Source: Leptobrachium leishanense (lineage: Eukaryota > Chordata > Amphibia > Anura > Megophryidae). From it: DNA of 64,000 nucleotides. The stretch lies in the NCBI GenBank assembly GCA_009667805.1, contig CM019066.1, forward strand, positions 328,953,119 through 329,017,118, read 5' to 3'. Under the pieces are notes generated by a model. That model was not told the DNA's origin, made no database searches, and saw only the letters and a list, made by a program, of their open reading frames with translations. The translations under genes and the position numbers were made by a program. Shown here piece after piece: positions 33,854 through 44,668 of this stretch (the first letter of the stretch is position 1; each line of letters starts with the position of its first letter).

Positions 33854-34157
33854 CGTGCAACGCAAGTGGCCAACGAACGCATTTTTTCGAGAAAGTCAAA
33901 CTGCTACTACTGACGTACAGAGTGCGCTGCGGCCACATAGTGGCGTGTTTGCGTGATTGGGAGACGTCAGACGCTGCACACGTCCGGCCAACATAACGTC
34001 CAGACGCAAAAGGGTTTTATTGATGATCCGTACAAAATCACGGACGACAATGCGCATCGTATGACCGCTATCGCGTATTCCGTGAAAAAATACGTCCATT
34101 CGTTCGAACGCACTTTTTCACGGACAACTTGAAAAATGCGTTCGTCTGACCCTAGCC
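33854..34157 (-). mobile_element. PIF/Harbinger-like MITE (family H) nested in 5' LTR
   Basis: Aligns with the interrupted host MITE (32890-32920 plus 41278-41635) in reverse complement. The right end is GTCTGACCCTAGCC followed by TAA; the left end lacks the last 80-90 bp of the element. It is absent from the 3' LTR, so it inserted after the LTR element. Because the left end is truncated and a 110-bp duplication flanks it, the insertion was followed by a rearrangement. Confidence 0.75.
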
Positions 34158-34267
34158 TAAGTCGGAGATTTCAGCATTGAGAGACTCACACCGCAATGCA
34201 TTCAGACGTCCAGTACACATAGCAGATCCCAAGATATGAGGCAATCAAGATTCTCACCAAATTTCTG
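34158..34267 (+). repeat. 110-bp duplication, copy 2, right of the nested MITE
   Basis: Second copy of 33744-33853, differing by a few substitutions (agatttcagcattgag). It begins with the TAA that is the likely MITE target. Confidence 0.75.
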
Positions 34268-35270
34268 ACTCTCCCCAAATCTCTAACTCACATGCATTGA
34301 TTATCTGATATCGATAATCTTCACATATTCCAAAACAAAGCATCACATAGAAAATTCCAAGACTTATCAACATCCAAATTGGACAGGTAATGTATGAAAA
34401 AAAAAAGGAATTAATGTAATTATATATATTTGTAGAGATTCTTGCAACGTAGACTGAGACTTCTCGGATACGGTTAAATCCAAATTCTAAGTATTTTCTA
34501 TTCTGCAGATAGAAATATGAAGAAGTGGATATAAGGATTTATTCCTAAAAGAAATGTTGTAAGATTGATACCAATATATATATTGAATTTGGAAATTACT
34601 GTGATTAAAATTAATAAGCAAGGAATTATATAACTACAAAATAAAAAGCAAAAGATTAGAAGTTTGATTCTCGAGATTAGGGGAGGATTCACTAAATAAG
34701 TTTTTATTACTTATCATTAAATTAGCTCATCTTTTGTTGATCCATGTAGCATAGAGATATATATGTATATCTATAAGAGCTGGCTGGTTAAACATTGTTT
34801 GCTGGGAAATGCATGTTGTATTAAGCAGAAATGTTTATTAACCGTTTGTGTACTAGTTACTAACTGATAAGATAAATGATATTAATCATATATGCAGTTA
34901 CTAACCGGAGATACATATATTGTGAAGCTAGTTTTTATATGCTGATGAATTGTGGTTTGTAAATTTTTGTTTATGATATGAGATTTGAAACTTTTTTGTA
35001 TACGTAATAAATATATATATATTTTTATCCGATTATTGATTATTGTATTTTTTAAAGCAAAACACAGACAATTAAAAGAATTCAGGATAATTTCTAAGAA
35101 ATATAAACGATTGATATTTGTGTCTCGTATAAATTTCTTATGAAATAATAATCCCTGATATATTGGAGGCAACTGCCGAGGTAAGTCCAATATAGACATA
35201 TTGGAGGCTTGGCTGATAAGTCCAATATAAAACGTGTTGTATTCACGTGCAGAGATTATATCCGACAAAT

Positions 35271-35291
35271 TGGAGGCACTGTGCTGAGATT
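35271..35291 (+). promoter_or_regulatory. Primer-binding site, tRNA-Thr-like
   Basis: TGGAGGCAC starts 4 bases after the LTR end and is followed by a sequence ending TGAGATT. From memory, vertebrate tRNA-Thr ends GGTGCCTCCA, whose complement is TGGAGGCACC; the rest agrees only with a 2-base insertion and one mismatch. The assignment is therefore tentative. Confidence 0.5.
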
Positions 35292-35421
35292 GTAGTTTTT
35301 GTTTGGAATATAATTGTCAGTATTGTCTGATTAGACAGAGATAAAATATATATATATATATTTTGACTCCTTGTTGTATTTTGACTTGTGGTTTTACGGT
35401 TGTATACTAAACAGTGTAAAA

Positions 35422-36741
35422 ATGTCAGAGTCAGAATCTGAGACTCAGGAAGGTGTAGAGATACATGCAGATCAAATAGTATTGATAGATGTTATGTCTT
35501 ATCTAAAGGACAAGTTACACGTCACAGACGATTTATTTGATTGGATAAAAGAATTGAAATCAAATGTATCCAATTATGTTGCTTCAATCTGGTCAGATCA
35601 ATCAAATTTTCTTGAGTGTTTGCGAAAGATAAGTGCAGCCACAAATAAAAAAGACAAAGAGATTTTTGTTTTAAAAATTGTGCCTGAATGCATATACTTG
35701 ATCGCAGAAATGAACAAGAGATTGAATGATGACAAAGAAACCAGAGACAGATTAGAAAATAAAAATTGTGACTTGCATGATACCGTAAATAAATTAAAAG
35801 ATGAGTCAGAACGAATGATAATGGAGTTGAAAGTGTGTGCAAGAGAAAAAGATCAATTGCAAGATGAGATTACTCAATTATCCAAATTAAATAAGGAGCT
35901 AAACAAAAAATTGGTGAGAATGAAACGCGAACATGAGAAATTCGCTGATGAGCTACGTCAGGTTGAAACTGATGTTCGAAGGGTTAAAAATCCTTCGTTA
36001 GAGAAGTTCCCTTTGAAAGCTTTGAGTCATAACTCATCACTGATTAGGCTTGACAGCTCCGTTCTGGAGAGTGAGCAGAGCGAAAGTGAAACTAAATCTC
36101 ATGATGAAAAAAGAGCGAAGCCTCTTAAACAGGAGTATTTCAAATCACATCACTCTAGCCAGCCACAGCCTATTAAGAAATCTCATAAAGTTCAGGATTT
36201 AACGAAAATCATTAATTTCTTAAAAAACTCAGTAGGTATTTTTGACCTTAAGGCATCGCCAAGAATAATAAATCATTTAAATATGTTTGAAGAAACTTTG
36301 GCAATATTAGGAATTAATTCTGATGCCCAGAAAATTGAGTTGATCCCATGGGTCTTTGAAAGCAAACATAGGTATTTTTTTCAGTCTTTGAAAAAATCTG
36401 GTATACGGAACTGGAGTAAAATAGTCTCCGAGGTCAAATCTGAATTTGGGCCTCACCGTACCAATCTAGCTGCGAAAAGAGCAATTTTAACTCTAAAATG
36501 CAGACCTAATCAAAGCCCCCGTGAATTTCTTTCAGTCCTTAAAAATGCGTACAGCTTGGCTGAAAGAAACCCAGATTTTGAAAACCCTGAATTTATCCAA
36601 TTATTTTATGACGCATTGCCAAATAAAATAAAGGTTATTTTGGCAAGAGATTATGACCCGAGAAATGTTTTGGATTGGATACTAAAAGAAAGTATGACCC
36701 TGTACTTGAATATAGTGAAGAAACTCAGGGGAAAAGAGTGA
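35422..36741 (+). CDS. Retrovirus-like Gag, coiled-coil and capsid-like
   Basis: An open frame from 35371; the start at 35422 (MSESESETQEG) is preferred because the upstream codons look non-coding. It lies directly downstream of the primer-binding site, where gag belongs. In the preferred protein, an acidic start is followed by an all-helical N-terminal part, a charged coiled coil at roughly residues 95-185 (repeated heptads with KLKDESERM and KELNKKL), a Ser/Lys-rich linker at about 200-260, and a capsid-like domain with LTLKCRPNQSPREFL and FYDALPNKIK segments near residues 350-410. Gag would form the particle. No zinc knuckle lies in this frame. The frame stops at 36741, where other frames continue with basic sequence, so the C-terminus is probably lost by frameshift. 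Confidence 0.7.
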   Translation: MSESESETQEGVEIHADQIVLIDVMSYLKDKLHVTDDLFDWIKELKSNVSNYVASIWSDQSNFLECLRKISAATNKKDKEIFVLKIVPECIYLIAEMNKRLNDDKETRDRLENKNCDLHDTVNKLKDESERMIMELKVCAREKDQLQDEITQLSKLNKELNKKLVRMKREHEKFADELRQVETDVRRVKNPSLEKFPLKALSHNSSLIRLDSSVLESEQSESETKSHDEKRAKPLKQEYFKSHHSSQPQPIKKSHKVQDLTKIINFLKNSVGIFDLKASPRIINHLNMFEETLAILGINSDAQKIELIPWVFESKHRYFFQSLKKSGIRNWSKIVSEVKSEFGPHRTNLAAKRAILTLKCRPNQSPREFLSVLKNAYSLAERNPDFENPEFIQLFYDALPNKIKVILARDYDPRNVLDWILKESMTLYLNIVKKLRGKE

Positions 36742-37268
36742 AAAAATCACCTGAGGAAATAGCGGAAACTCACGTTAAATAGGGTGATATTAAATTTGAG
36801 TCCCACAAAAAGAGTTATGCGGAAATATTGCGTGACTCCATACCTCAAAGGGAAAAATCCAAGCCAGATCAGGAAAGAGGGTTTGCCAGAGAAAATTCAT
36901 GAAGTAAATTTCAATCTAGGAAGCAATGGGTACCTAGAAGTCAGTGGGTTAAATCAAGGGAAAATGTACCTAGACAGGAAGCAACCAAAGATAAGACTGA
37001 ATCTGATGTGTCTGATAATGCGCAAGCTTCGTCCCCAAGGACGAATAGAAAGCGGAGATATAATGTACGCCAGCGTATTGGTCAAATGCAGGAAAATTTC
37101 TGTGTGCTGACTGAAAAACTGGATCAGATCACTCAGTTAATGACTGGAAATAACCCTGGTCAGGTTGTAAGCGATGCAACACCTGCAGCCCCACCCAACC
37201 AGTGACTAGATGATGTTTCTGATGAAGTAACCAGTATCCATGACAATTTACCAGAAAGTGATGATGAA
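36742..37268 (+). pseudogene. Gag C-terminal (nucleocapsid-like) remnant
   Basis: Two overlapping plus-strand frames (36784-37110 and 37008-37205) are rich in Arg, Lys, Asn and Gln, including RTNRKRRYNVRQRIGQMQE. The position between capsid and protease and the basic composition fit a nucleocapsid region without CCHC knuckles. Frame changes and stops interrupt it. Confidence 0.5.
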
Positions 37269-38236
37269 ATGATTAATACAAATGTTTGTATGGTTGATGA
37301 TTTAAACCCTTCCCTGCAAAGAGAAGGAAAATGTATTTTATCTCCCCAGACTAAGTGCAAGCAAGCTGAGAAGACTGGATCCGAAATGGAAAGCACAGCT
37401 GCCAAAAGCACGTTTGAGAGAGCAAAATCAGTTGGTAAAATCTGTCCAAAACCTAATTTCATATCTCACTCTAAATTTCTCTGTAAATTGCATAGCATTG
37501 AAGACCGATATTATGTGAATGTCGAATTACAAGATAATTTACCACATATTCCGTCCTTGCTAGACAGTGGAAGCCAAGTTACGTTAATATCAGCCATTAT
37601 TTTGAACAGGTCCAAGAACTGTCCTCCAGGAAGCCTAGATTAGATAAATCTAATGCTAATCTAGTGAGTGTGAGTGGCACATCTCTGAAAGTTCTGGGCA
37701 CGGCTAAATTGGATTTTAAATTGGGGAATAAAGTAATTCGGCATCCAACGCTTGTTGTGGATCTGCCCCAAAATCGCCTAATTATTGCAATGGACCTTCT
37801 CAAAAGGTTAAATCCAATCATTGATTTTATCAATGAGGTTATTTGGTCCCAAGTAAATGTTCCAATCAGCTACGATAGATCCCAATCCCATCATGCTCAG
37901 CGTAACTGCCACGTGATTGAGGAAAGGCCGGATTCTATTGAAGTCCACTTCAGAAATAGCCAGACACCTGATATCTCTTTCTTAAGGCCAAAGCCCCTGA
38001 CTCCAGGAGAGCAGGAGGATAACACCATATGTGTTCCCCCTGAGAGAATTCGAGATATATGTCTGGAAAATGACGTGCTAATTATTCACCGCCACAAAAG
38101 GGAAACAGAACCAAATGGACATAGTGACCTTAAAGTGATCAGATACCCAAATCCTCAAGATGAGTGGATAACAGATCTAGATAATGACGGAGACAGTCCT
38201 AATGTTATTGGAATAAGTTATGTTATGTATTTCTAG
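37269..38236 (+). pseudogene. Retropepsin-like protease and downstream region, frame-broken
   Basis: The first frame (37269-37643) contains LLDSGSQVTLIS, the active-site motif of retroviral aspartic proteases (DSG in place of DTG). After a frame break near 37640 the next frame (37664-38236) has RLIIAMDLLKRLNPIIDF, which fits the C-terminal I-x-G-x-D-x-L strand, though with Ala where Gly is usual. The final 110 residues are polar and unassigned. The protease would mature Gag and Pol. No reverse transcriptase motif follows, so pol is deleted or was never present in this copy. Confidence 0.7.
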
Positions 38237-39051
38237 AAGAAATAAAACTGCCAAGCTCAATTGCATGATTGTCATCCTAGATCACCTCAGAATGTGAAGG
38301 TGGACCAACCGAAGACACTTAACTGGTATCATATGTAGTGATGTTTTAATTAACATGTGATTCTTCTTCCCAGCATTCAGATGTTTAACTCAAGCTAGTA
38401 GATAGAATAGATCCGTACGGTTAATTAAAATTAATCAGAGATCAGAGTATCTATAGGGAATTTGAGTGAAATCGCTAGTCTATGAATGGTTATTTATACT
38501 CTTTCTTTCAACAGAAATTGAGATAAATGGTTAATCCGAACTGCGACGCTAATCCGCAAAGATGAATCAGTCCACCAAGGAGACTGCGACTATCTGGAAA
38601 TTCTACGCTTTTCCGCACAATTCCAAGCAGGAGAATGCTAAAGTCCCATGCGAATCAAGCTCATGTAAGCCTGAAAGACATGCTGGATAAAGCCAGGATA
38701 CCGTTGATTGCTATGTACAAGAACCACCGAAGGAAAAGATTTGCCGCATATTTTATTGCAACCGCTGTTTGATACAGAGAGAGAAGCAAATGCTTACCGG
38801 AAGGATCGGATACAAAACAGAGAGTGTTTATACCTACACCAGTGATTCTCGTGAAAGTTCCTAAAGAATCAAGAGTTGTTATCGAGAAGTTACTTTTTAT
38901 AAATGAAGTCTGGTATGACGAGAACAAATCGTTGTCGTATTCCAAGGGCAAGAGATACCCATGAATCCAGATTTGAAATCTTTGCTAAAGAACTAGCATG
39001 ACCATACTATTGAACTTCTAATAAAAAGATAATCTAACAATTTATGCTCCA
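38237..39051 (+). other. Internal region of LTR element, pol/env mostly missing
   Basis: Only about 0.8 kb separates the protease region from the C-terminal membrane segment. No RT, RNase H or integrase motif is visible in any frame. A short frame beginning at 38562 (MNQSTKETATIW) could mark an env-like start, but it ends after about 40 codons. Confidence 0.5.
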
Positions 39052-39264
39052 ATGTATTCACAGATTGATCATCAATTGCTATCTGTTTATAACGGGCCAA
39101 AGATTACAGAGATTGTGATTTGTATAGTAATTATGTTTCTAACTGTCTGGATGATTGTACTAACAAAGAAATTACATACATTGAAGTTTAAAAACACTGC
39201 ATCTTCAATTATTAAATGGATGAAAGAAGAAAAACGTGTTGCGAAAGGTGGAAACCTAGCCTAA
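39052..39264 (+). pseudogene. Membrane-anchor remnant of envelope-like gene
   Basis: A 70-codon frame with one hydrophobic segment (about residues 18-36, EIVICIVIMFLTVWMIVL) followed by a basic tail (KKLHTLKFKN). The position just before the polypurine tract is where the end of env lies in retroviruses. The surface domain and fusion region are absent. A small accessory membrane protein is an alternative. Confidence 0.5.
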
Positions 39265-39269
39265 TTGGT

Positions 39270-39281
39270 AAAGGGGGGAGA
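39270..39281 (+). promoter_or_regulatory. Polypurine tract 1
   Basis: AAAGGGGGGAGA, 62 bp before the 3' LTR start. It has the form of a plus-strand primer but is not adjacent to the LTR. Confidence 0.5.
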
Positions 39282-39331
39282 TATTGTATGTTTTCCTAAA
39301 ATTTATTTGATCAATAAATATATATGAAACC

Positions 39332-39343
39332 AAAGGGGGGTTA
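39332..39343 (+). promoter_or_regulatory. Polypurine tract 2, adjacent to 3' LTR
   Basis: AAAGGGGGG then TTA directly before the LTR start TGTCGG. It is the expected plus-strand priming site. Confidence 0.75.
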
Positions 39344-41277
39344 TGTCGGGTATATTACACAGAAAAGGAGAATTTTAAAATGGATGCTTGTAGCCATTTT
39401 GTTTTGAAAGACAGTTTTTCTCCAAAATTTCTCTAGGTTTAGAAATGAACGAGATTTTTTTTTACAGAGTTCATTCCTGGGTGAAGTCTTTTATATTTTA
39501 TTTTAAGAAGTGCCAGATATGAAGGAACCTAGAATGTTTGTGTGTGATAAGGTTAGAGTTAAGTGCTAAGACGTGTCATAATTAAATTTATTGGTCTGTC
39601 TTAAGTTTTTGAAACAAAAGATATTTTGTCTTTTGGGTATAGGAATAAAAGTTAATATTCTGTAATATAGATTTATATTCACAAAATATATGTTTATAAT
39701 CAAGGTATATTTTATTATATTTACAGTAGGAAATATTTATACTCCAATAAATATTGTAGAAAGTATATGATTGGTAAATAATAAAACTTACTAAAGAATA
39801 GATTTTGTTGAGTTAACCAGAAAAGAATTTAGCTGATAGGACTCAGTAAGTAATTTCAAAAGGGAGTAGGGATATAAATCAGAGATGATAGAGACAGTGT
39901 CTAGCTGGGAGAAGAGAAGGTCTTTGTTGAGTCAGATTGATCTTTTGACCCGAGATAATATATTAAAAAGAAATGGTGGAATTAATTAAGAAGTGCAATA
40001 CTGCCCTCTAGAGGATAGTAAATATATCAAAAATATTGCCACTGACGTCAAATTGGCTATAATAAGCGGCAATGTTATTTGCAAATCAGTCGGAGATTCC
40101 AGCATTCAGACTCACACCGCAATGCATTCAGACATCCAGTACACATGACACTCTGAGAGTAAGTCGGAGATTCCAGCATTCAGAGACTCACACCGCAATG
40201 CATTCAGACGTCCAGTACACATAGCAGATCCCAAGACATGAGGCAATCAAGATTCTCACCAAATTTCTGACTCTCACCAAATCTCTAACTCACATGCATT
40301 GATTATCTGATATCGATAATCTTCACATATTCCAAAACAAAGCATCACATAGAAAATTCCAAGACTTATCAACATCCAAATTGGACAGGTAATGTATGAA
40401 AAAAAAAGGAATTAATGTAATTATATATATTTGTAGAGATTCTTGCAACGTAGACTGAGACTTCTCGGATACGGTTAAATCCAAATTCTAAGTATTTTCT
40501 ATTCTGCAGATAGAAATATGAAGAAGTGGATATAAGGATTTATTCCTAAAAGAAATGTTGTAAGATTGATACCAATATATATATTGAATTTGGAAATTAC
40601 TGTGATTAAAATTAATAAGCAAGGAATTATATAACTACAAAATAAAAAGCAAAAGATTAGAAGTTTGATTCTCGAGATTAGGGGAGGATTCACTAAATAA
40701 GTTTTTATTACTTATCATTAAATTAGCTCATCTTTTGTTGATCCATGTAGCATAGAGATATATATGTATATCTATAAGAGCTGGCTGGTTAAACATTGTT
40801 TGCTGGGAAATGCATGTTGTATTAAGCAGAAATGTTTATTAACCGTTTGTGTCCTAGTTACTAACTGATAAGATAAATGATATTAATCATATATGCAGTT
40901 ACTAACCGGAGATACATATATTGTGAAGCTAGTTTTTATATGCTGATGGATTGTGGTTTGTAAATTTTTGTTTATGATATGAGATTTGAAACTTTTTTGT
41001 ATACGTAATAAATATATATATATTTTTATCTGATTATTGATTATTGTATTTTTTAAAGCAAAACACAGACAATTAAAAGAATTCAGGATAATTTCTAAGA
41101 AATATAAACGATTGATATTTGTGTCTCGTATAAATTTCTTATGAAATAATAATCCCTGATATATTGGAGGCAACTGCCGAGGTAGGTCCAGTAAGTCCAA
41201 TATAGACATATTGGAGGCTTGGCTGATAAGTCCAATATAAAACGTGTTGTATTCACGTGCAGAGATTATATCCGACA
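39344..41277 (+). mobile_element. 3' LTR of retrovirus-like element
   Basis: Begins TGTCGG and ends CCGACA, perfect 6-bp inverted ends. Length 1934 bp, free of the nested MITE. By eye it differs from the 5' LTR at on the order of 1-2 percent of positions, so integration is fairly recent. A 9-bp extra 'gtccagtaa' occurs near 41186. The 64-codon minus-strand frame in both LTRs is identical but has no recognised function. Confidence 0.85.
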
Positions 41278-41638
41278 ACGTCTACCGTCAAAAAGTGCAT
41301 TGATGCATCTGAACGCATTTTTTCACGGAAGACGCGATAGCGGTCATACGATGAGCAATGTCAGCCGTCTTTTTTGACGGAGCTATAAAAAACAAATGGA
41401 CGTGATGTAGGCCAGACATGTGCAGCGTCTGACGTCTCCTAATCACGCACACACACCGCTATGCCGATGCAGCGCACTCTGTGCGTCAGTACTAGCAGTT
41501 CCACGTTCTCAAAAAAATGCATTTGTTTGCTGCTTGCGTTGCACGGCGGAACTTTCGTGCAGACGTACTTTGTATATTGGCCGTAATAAAGTGCAGCTCA
41601 ATGCACATTCGCACTGCGTTCGTCTGACCCCAGCCTAA
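41278..41638 (+). mobile_element. PIF/Harbinger-like MITE, right piece, interrupted
   Basis: Continues the MITE begun at 32890. It ends GTCTGACCCCAGCC at 41635 followed by the TAA target duplication (41636-41638). It starts with ACGT, the duplicated target of the LTR element. Confidence 0.75.
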
Positions 41639-43300
41639 CTTGTTCCCTAATTGTTGATCTAAGAAAACTATTTAAACTAGAAATAGATGAAAAATCAGAC
41701 GAACCTGGTTGGAGTAAAGCCATAGCCACAATTATCAATAACAGCGACATTCACACACCTGCCCAAAGTGTTTGTTGTTTTTACATTAAATATTCTTAGA
41801 TGCATAGTAAATGATATATGCAATATTTCCAAACCCTTTTTATCCACTATGGTCTTTTAGAACATTACTTTTGACTCTTTCTTTCTATATCCCATAGGCC
41901 ATGTCCCCATGATCTGACTTCTCTATATATTCTTCATGTCACGTTCCTCCTTGAGCACTGCAGAGAACCAGATGTGACCACCCCTTTAAAAGATCTGGCT
42001 TGACTTGAACTTCGTTCCAACCCATTGCTCACCTTGCTCTACCCCAAGATACCCATTCTACTTTTATATCCTGTCTACATTCCTTATTTGATCTATGCAT
42101 TTTTCTCATTTTACTGCACGCTGTACTTATTCTGTATTTTTGCTTGCTGGTATCTTATGTTCCAATTCCTCCACCGTTGGGTTCAGTTTCTGTAGATGTT
42201 TCTCGCTCAGCTGGGATTCTTATGATTCGTCTAAAACTAAAGTAACACACGACGCAAATCTTGCATCGATGTTGCATAACAAGATATAGGGGATCTAGCA
42301 ATATACCTAAATATAGTTGCTGTTTTTTTAATAATGCCCCTTACGTTCATTTATTTTGAAGTGAATTTATCGTTGATTTCATTATGCTGAGTGATGTTTT
42401 CATATAAAAATACAGCAAGCATGATTCCGATGAGGCATGAAGCATTACTAGTCAGTGTATATTACATCTAAACCTTTAAAAGGATGGAAATATTGATGTC
42501 TGGAAACATAATTCTGTTTTTCTGCTGAGTGTTGATGAAACACAGAAATACATATTTCAGTACAGCATGATTTTCATCCGCTCATCTAGAAAATATCAGA
42601 GTTAATGTTCCATTACTTAATAACTCTGCCATCCTTCTTTACCCTAAGGATGAGATTTTCACTGGCCTGTCTTTTTTTTTTTACCTTTTGATTATACTTA
42701 CAGAAAAATATAATAAATTGAGTTTAATGCAATATTTTTCCCTTGCATGTTACACTGTATCCCGGCGAGGTATTTCTAAAATGCACTCAGACCACCAACT
42801 GTCAAGACTAAAGCCTACTAAAAGACCTCTCCTGGCCAACCTCACTGGATGCCCGGGGTTTAATTTCCATATGATCAATAGCATGCGGTTTAAAGTACCA
42901 ATAAGTGAAAGGTTTAGTGCTGATTTCCTACAGTAGCTGCCAATTCCGTTTGGTAAAACCCAGAGTGAAAATCTTTCCTTTGAAACAGCGAGGAGGGAAG
43001 ATGAATGAGTTGCTTGGTTTGGAGAGCCATTTGTTGTGATGTCCTCTCCAAGACCACCGGTTAAGTGCCCCGCTCCCCCTTCTATGGGATGTTCTAGTCC
43101 TTTAGTTATCGGTGGTGCCAGAAATATCAATGCAATAGGTTGTTGGCCGTTCTGGCAGTGGAAATTTCATTTGCCAATTTACGGATTGCTGCAACGTACT
43201 CTGTAGGCATACTCACATTTTATTCTTCCTGTTTATATTCAGTCTATATTTTACTTTCACCTCTCCTGTCTCACTTTGGACTTATTGACGTAACGAAGAT
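41639..43300. other. Interval without recognised gene
   Basis: Single-copy-looking sequence. Opposite-strand frames at 42688-42936 and 42750-43130 overlap and neither matches a known domain. Confidence 0.45.
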
Positions 43301-43994
43301 ACATTGGGCCCTATTACAATCTTCGCGTTAAAACGCTCGCGCGACGCGTGAATTTGTGCGCCCAGCGTTAAACGTTAACGGGTGTAAATCAACGCTGGAA
43401 TTACAATCCTCGCGCATTTTTTCATCCGTTGAGCAATAACGCGCGTAAAACGGACGAGCACAAGCAACGTTGCACGCAGAAATAAGTGTGCGGACTGTTT
43501 TTTTCATGTGATTCAGCCAATCAGAATTAAGAACCACAATTGTCTCACGTTCAGTTTTTGCGCCTGTCAAAGTCAATCTGCGCATTTATGCTGCATCAAT
43601 AAAAAAAGCACGCACAACTTCTCAAATTTATTGGTTTGGTATGTTTAGAATGTGTAACTATACTTTGCTGCTGTTTTTTTTTTGGGCCGGTGTATTTGAT
43701 TTCGGCCAGGTTGATAGAATTTGCATGTGCACGGTCAAAAGATTTGCGCATAGATTGTAATACCATCCGTGTACCAGCGCACAAACGCATTTGCGCTCAC
43801 AATGTTAAGTATAAGACACGCGGCGTACAGTAAGCTCGTGCAGCGTTCGCACAGGTTCACCCGCGTAGACGTATACGTGCATTTGTTGCGCTGACATTGC
43901 AATACGACGTTAAGCGCAAAGGGTTTTGCCCCTCGTGTTAATGCATTTTTGCGCCGGCGCAAACGTATGCGCAAAGATTGTAATAGGGCACATT
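43301..43994 (+). mobile_element. GC-palindromic MITE (family F)
   Basis: The ends GCCCTATTACAATCTT are inverted repeats (left edge GGGCCC, right edge GTAATAGGGC), flanked by a possible ACATT duplication (43301-43305 and 43990-43994). About 684 bp and rich in GCGCAAA/TTTGCGC motifs and CpG. The middle matches 10470-10610 in reverse complement. There is no transposase; the superfamily is not decided. Confidence 0.65.
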
Positions 43995-44446
43995 ATCGTG
44001 TAACACCTATATTATAAGCCTCGCTTATAAAAACTGTTTCCCGCGCTCATCCTTTCACCAATCAGGATATACCCTACTGAATGTATATTTGAATAGCTAC
44101 ACCTTATGGATTTTACAAGCAGATCTCAGGGCTTTTTTTAAGAAAAAATATTTCCAATGAATTTAGCACTTACATTCCAGGCACTCACATTACAAAATAA
44201 AGTACACAGTCAGTCTTTGTTAGTTTTTTGTATTGTTACATTATAATACTTCTCTTTAAATGACAGTTTTATACAAAGTAAAATGCTATTATAGTATCAT
44301 GTCTGACTTTAGTTTACTCGTCGCCCTGGTCGTTTAATTGAGAGTTATGAAATAGTATAGCCTCTGGTGGGTGGTAATATAAACCAGGCATTTTCTTCTA
44401 TTGGATGAAACAACAGAGAGGCTAAATAATATTAATGTCAGAGCGA
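43995..44446. other. AT-rich interval without recognised features
   Basis: No coding signal or repeat boundary. Confidence 0.5.
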
Positions 44447-44668
44447 CCACTACTAATAACAGTAATAGTTTTTTTTTTGAGAAAGTATTTTACCAGGAAG
44501 GATACACTGACATTTCTCTCGGTTTCAAGTATGTCCTGGGTGGCGCGTATGTACCGTTAGGTGTCTTGCCCAAGGACACTTACTGGAGAGGTGCTCTTGC
44601 CGGGATTTAGAACCTGTGTCTCCACAGTAGAGCAGTGGTGTTACCTCTACTCCACCCAGCCACTACTA
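44447..44668 (-). mobile_element. tRNA-derived SINE, copy 2
   Basis: A 9-bp duplication CCACTACTA (44447-44455 and 44660-44668) flanks a 204-bp minus-strand SINE. Its head is GGCTGGGTGGAGTAGAGGTAAC (A-box-like); GGTTCTAAATCC is B-box-like; the body has GTGTCCTTGGGCAAGACACC; the tail is the LINE-shared 'gtatccttcctggtaaaata' ending in A-rich sequence. More complete than copy 1. Confidence 0.8.

Larger units (their letters stand above)
32921..35267 (+). mobile_element. 5' LTR of retrovirus-like element, with nested MITE
   Basis: Starts TGTTGGGTATATTAC and ends CCGACA. It is nearly identical to 39344-41277 except for a 414-bp extra segment, which is a MITE (33854-34157) plus a 110-bp duplication. 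Direct repeats of the 'cggagattccagcattcaga' unit occur at 33671, 33747 and 34161. AATAAA is near 35004. The flank ACAT (32917-32920) pairs with ACGT (41278-41281) as a 4-bp target duplication with one CpG-type change. Motifs like the primer-binding site (TTGGAGGC) occur twice near the end. Confidence 0.85.

Noticed and set aside
34498..35268. Minus-strand frames of 64 and 128 codons conserved between both LTRs
   Set aside because: The LTRs are near-identical because they were copied from one template, so conservation is not evidence of coding.
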